NCBI GenBank assembly: GCA_030690515.1
Contig: JAUYGP010000485.1
Span: 1-6,538, forward strand
Direction: 5' to 3'
Length of the DNA stretch: 6,538 bases
Origin: Giesbergeria sp.
Lineage (GTDB): Bacteria; Pseudomonadota; Gammaproteobacteria; Burkholderiales; Burkholderiaceae_C
Part shown: positions 5,637 through 6,538 of the stretch, one piece after another
Position numbering within the stretch: position 1 is the first letter of the stretch
How the letters are laid out: each line of letters starts with the position of its first letter
Translations under genes and position numbers: made by a program
The notes under the pieces: generated by a model
What the model was told of the DNA's origin: nothing
Seen by the model: the letters and a program-made list of their open reading frames with translations, nothing else
Database searches by the model: none

Positions 5637-6538
5637 GCCATCTCCTCCAGCCGGAAGCTCTCCAGCGATACGTCGGTGTGGCCCTGGCTCTCCAGCCAGA
5701 AGCGCTGCACCAGCCGCGCCAGCACGGTGCGCCGGTATGCACTGCTGGCGCGCATGTCGGACAGCGGGGTGAACTCGGTCTGCAGTGCCTGCGCGGCGCG
5801 GTGCACGGCGGCTTCGTCCCAGGGCTGGCCTGTGAGAGCGGCCTCGGCCTGGCGCGCACGGGCGGGCACGGCGGCCACACCGCCAGCGCCGATGGAGGCG
5901 GCGCGCACGGCGCCATCCTCCAGGTGCAGGCACAGCACCAGGCACACGGCAGAGATGTCGTCATCGAAGCGCTTGGATACCTTGTAGGCGCGTAACAGCT
6001 CGTTGTGGGCCGGGTGGGGCACCAGAATGCGTGCCAGCACTTCGTCGGGCGCCAGCACGTTCTGGCGGTAGCCGGTGTACAGGTCTTCTAGCGCCAGGAT
6101 GCGCTCACCCCGTGCGCTGGCCAGCACCACGCGGGCGCGCAGGGCAATGAGCAGCGGCATGGAGTCGCCAATCGGCGAGCCATTGGCAACGTTGCCCCCC
6201 AGCGTACCGGCGTTGCGCACCGGCAGCCCGGCAAAGCGGGTGGCAAAGGTGTGCAGTTGCGGCCTGCGTTGCACCAGCGCGTCAAAGGCGTCCTGCAAGC
6301 GCACAGCGGCGCCGATGGCCGTGTGGTCTACCGCCTCGGTGATCTGGCGCAGCTCGGCCACGCGGGTCACGTCGAGCACCTGGCCAAACTGGCGGTGCTG
6401 CTTGGTTAGCCACAGCCCTGCGTCGGTGCAGCCCGCTACCAGTTGTGCCTGCGGGTGCGCAGTGCGTGCTGCCAGCAGGGCGTCCAGCGTGGTGGGCAAA
6501 ATATAAGCTAAATCGGCCTCTAGCGCTTTATGGTCGTG
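5633..6538 (-). CDS. xdhA: Xanthine dehydrogenase small subunit XdhA (FAD/Fe-S), 5' part outside window
   Basis: The last 301 codons of the subunit that carries electrons from the XdhB molybdenum centre through 2Fe-2S clusters to FAD and NAD+. The frame is open to the right edge, so the N-terminal ferredoxin and 2Fe-2S domains (roughly 170-190 residues in relatives) lie outside. Counting from the edge, residues ~14-180 are the FAD-binding domain, with L-V-A-G-C-T-D-A-G-L-W (33-43) and R-N-A-G-T-L-G-G-N-V-A-N (108-119) followed by S-P-I-G-D (121-125). Residues ~184-290 form the CO-dehydrogenase flavoprotein C-terminal domain (K-V-S-K-R-F-D-D-D-I-S-A-V, then S-D-M-R-A-S-S-A-Y-R-R). C37 stands where many relatives have glycine. 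A TTG at 6499 is a possible but unlikely start, since the frame continues upstream and the FAD domain alone would lack the clusters. The first ~13 codons visible are unusually AT-rich. It is the promoter-proximal gene of the xdhA-xdhB pair. Confidence 0.93.
   Translation of the reverse strand, partial: HDHKALEADLAYILPTTLDALLAARTAHPQAQLVAGCTDAGLWLTKQHRQFGQVLDVTRVAELRQITEAVDHTAIGAAVRLQDAFDALVQRRPQLHTFATRFAGLPVRNAGTLGGNVANGSPIGDSMPLLIALRARVVLASARGERILALEDLYTGYRQNVLAPDEVLARILVPHPAHNELLRAYKVSKRFDDDISAVCLVLCLHLEDGAVRAASIGAGGVAAVPARARQAEAALTGQPWDEAAVHRAAQALQTEFTPLSDMRASSAYRRTVLARLVQRFWLESQGHTDVSLESFRLEEMA
5642..5648 (-). promoter_or_regulatory. Shine-Dalgarno of xdhB inside the end of xdhA
   Basis: On the minus strand GGAGGAG lies five bases before the xdhB ATG (5636-5634), within the last codons of xdhA. 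With the 4-base ATGA overlap it predicts translational coupling, which suits two subunits needed in equal amounts. It also fixes the xdhB start against the longer open frame. Confidence 0.85.
6498..6531. repeat. AT-rich AGCGCT-centred repeat-like stretch inside xdhA
   Basis: Of 34 bases, 22 are A or T, in sharp contrast to the GC-rich gene around them. The stretch contains TAGCGCTT (6521-6528), with the palindrome AGCGCT, beside GGCCTCT. From memory, Comamonadaceae genomes carry many copies of short dispersed palindromes built on this motif; that was not checked here. Read on the minus strand it stays in frame and encodes K-A-L-E-A-D-L-A-Y-I in the presumed linker before the FAD domain. The element may continue beyond the edge. 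Composition is observed; repeat identity is inferred. Confidence 0.4.

Noticed and set aside
5637..5945. 103-codon upstream extension of the xdhB frame
   Set aside because: It overlaps xdhA, is arginine/alanine-rich and unlike the family N-terminus. The ATG at 5636 has a perfect Shine-Dalgarno and gives the usual length.
4407..5987. Plus-strand open frame of 526 codons opposite xdhB and xdhA
   Set aside because: It lies antisense to two well-recognised genes, has a composition rich in Gly, His, Val and Ala typical of a GC-rich shadow frame, and shows no domain.
6497..6499. TTG at 6499 as the xdhA start
   Set aside because: The frame continues open to the window edge, and starting here would remove the 2Fe-2S domains expected of XdhA.

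Overview
The window looks like chromosome of a high-GC betaproteobacterium, most likely a member of the Comamonadaceae (Acidovorax/Comamonas-like). The basis is the strong G/C preference at third codon positions, the split xdhA-xdhB xanthine dehydrogenase arrangement, and a short AT-rich AGCGCT-centred sequence of a kind I remember as dispersed in these genomes. The genus is inferred and was not tested.

Layout, left to right. Positions 1-231 are a regulatory region with a 12-bp perfect palindrome and two FNR-type half-site pairs. A plus-strand gene at 232-858 encodes a Crp/Fnr-family regulator; it has an FNR-like recognition helix (E-T-F-S-R) but no N-terminal iron-sulfur cysteine cluster and no cAMP-binding cassette. 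The gap at 859-1198 is occupied by a long interrupted palindrome (about 868-1053, ending in a T-tract). A probable promoter follows, whose -10 hexamer sits inside a second, smaller inverted repeat. A plus-strand gene at 1199-3292 encodes a membrane-bound sensor diguanylate cyclase (periplasmic sensor, HAMP-like segment, PAS, GGDEF). Only 25 bp further on, and convergent with it, is the minus-strand xanthine dehydrogenase operon. It comprises xdhB (molybdopterin subunit, 5636-3318), preceded by and overlapping xdhA (FAD/iron-sulfur subunit, 3' part only, running off the right edge).

How the genes work together. XdhA and XdhB form one enzyme that oxidises hypoxanthine and xanthine to urate with NAD+. 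They are joined by a 4-base ATGA stop/start overlap with a strong Shine-Dalgarno, which predicts coupled translation. The maturation chaperone gene xdhC, usually next in this operon, is not downstream of xdhB because the opposing diguanylate cyclase gene occupies that space. The regulator and the cyclase are separate transcription units; nothing in the sequence ties either to purine catabolism.

No clear new system is visible. The best non-coding leads are the long palindromic element between the regulator and cyclase genes, the paired FNR-like sites in front of a cluster-less FNR-family regulator, the operator-like repeat over the cyclase promoter, and the AT-rich repeat-like stretch inside the xdhA coding sequence.
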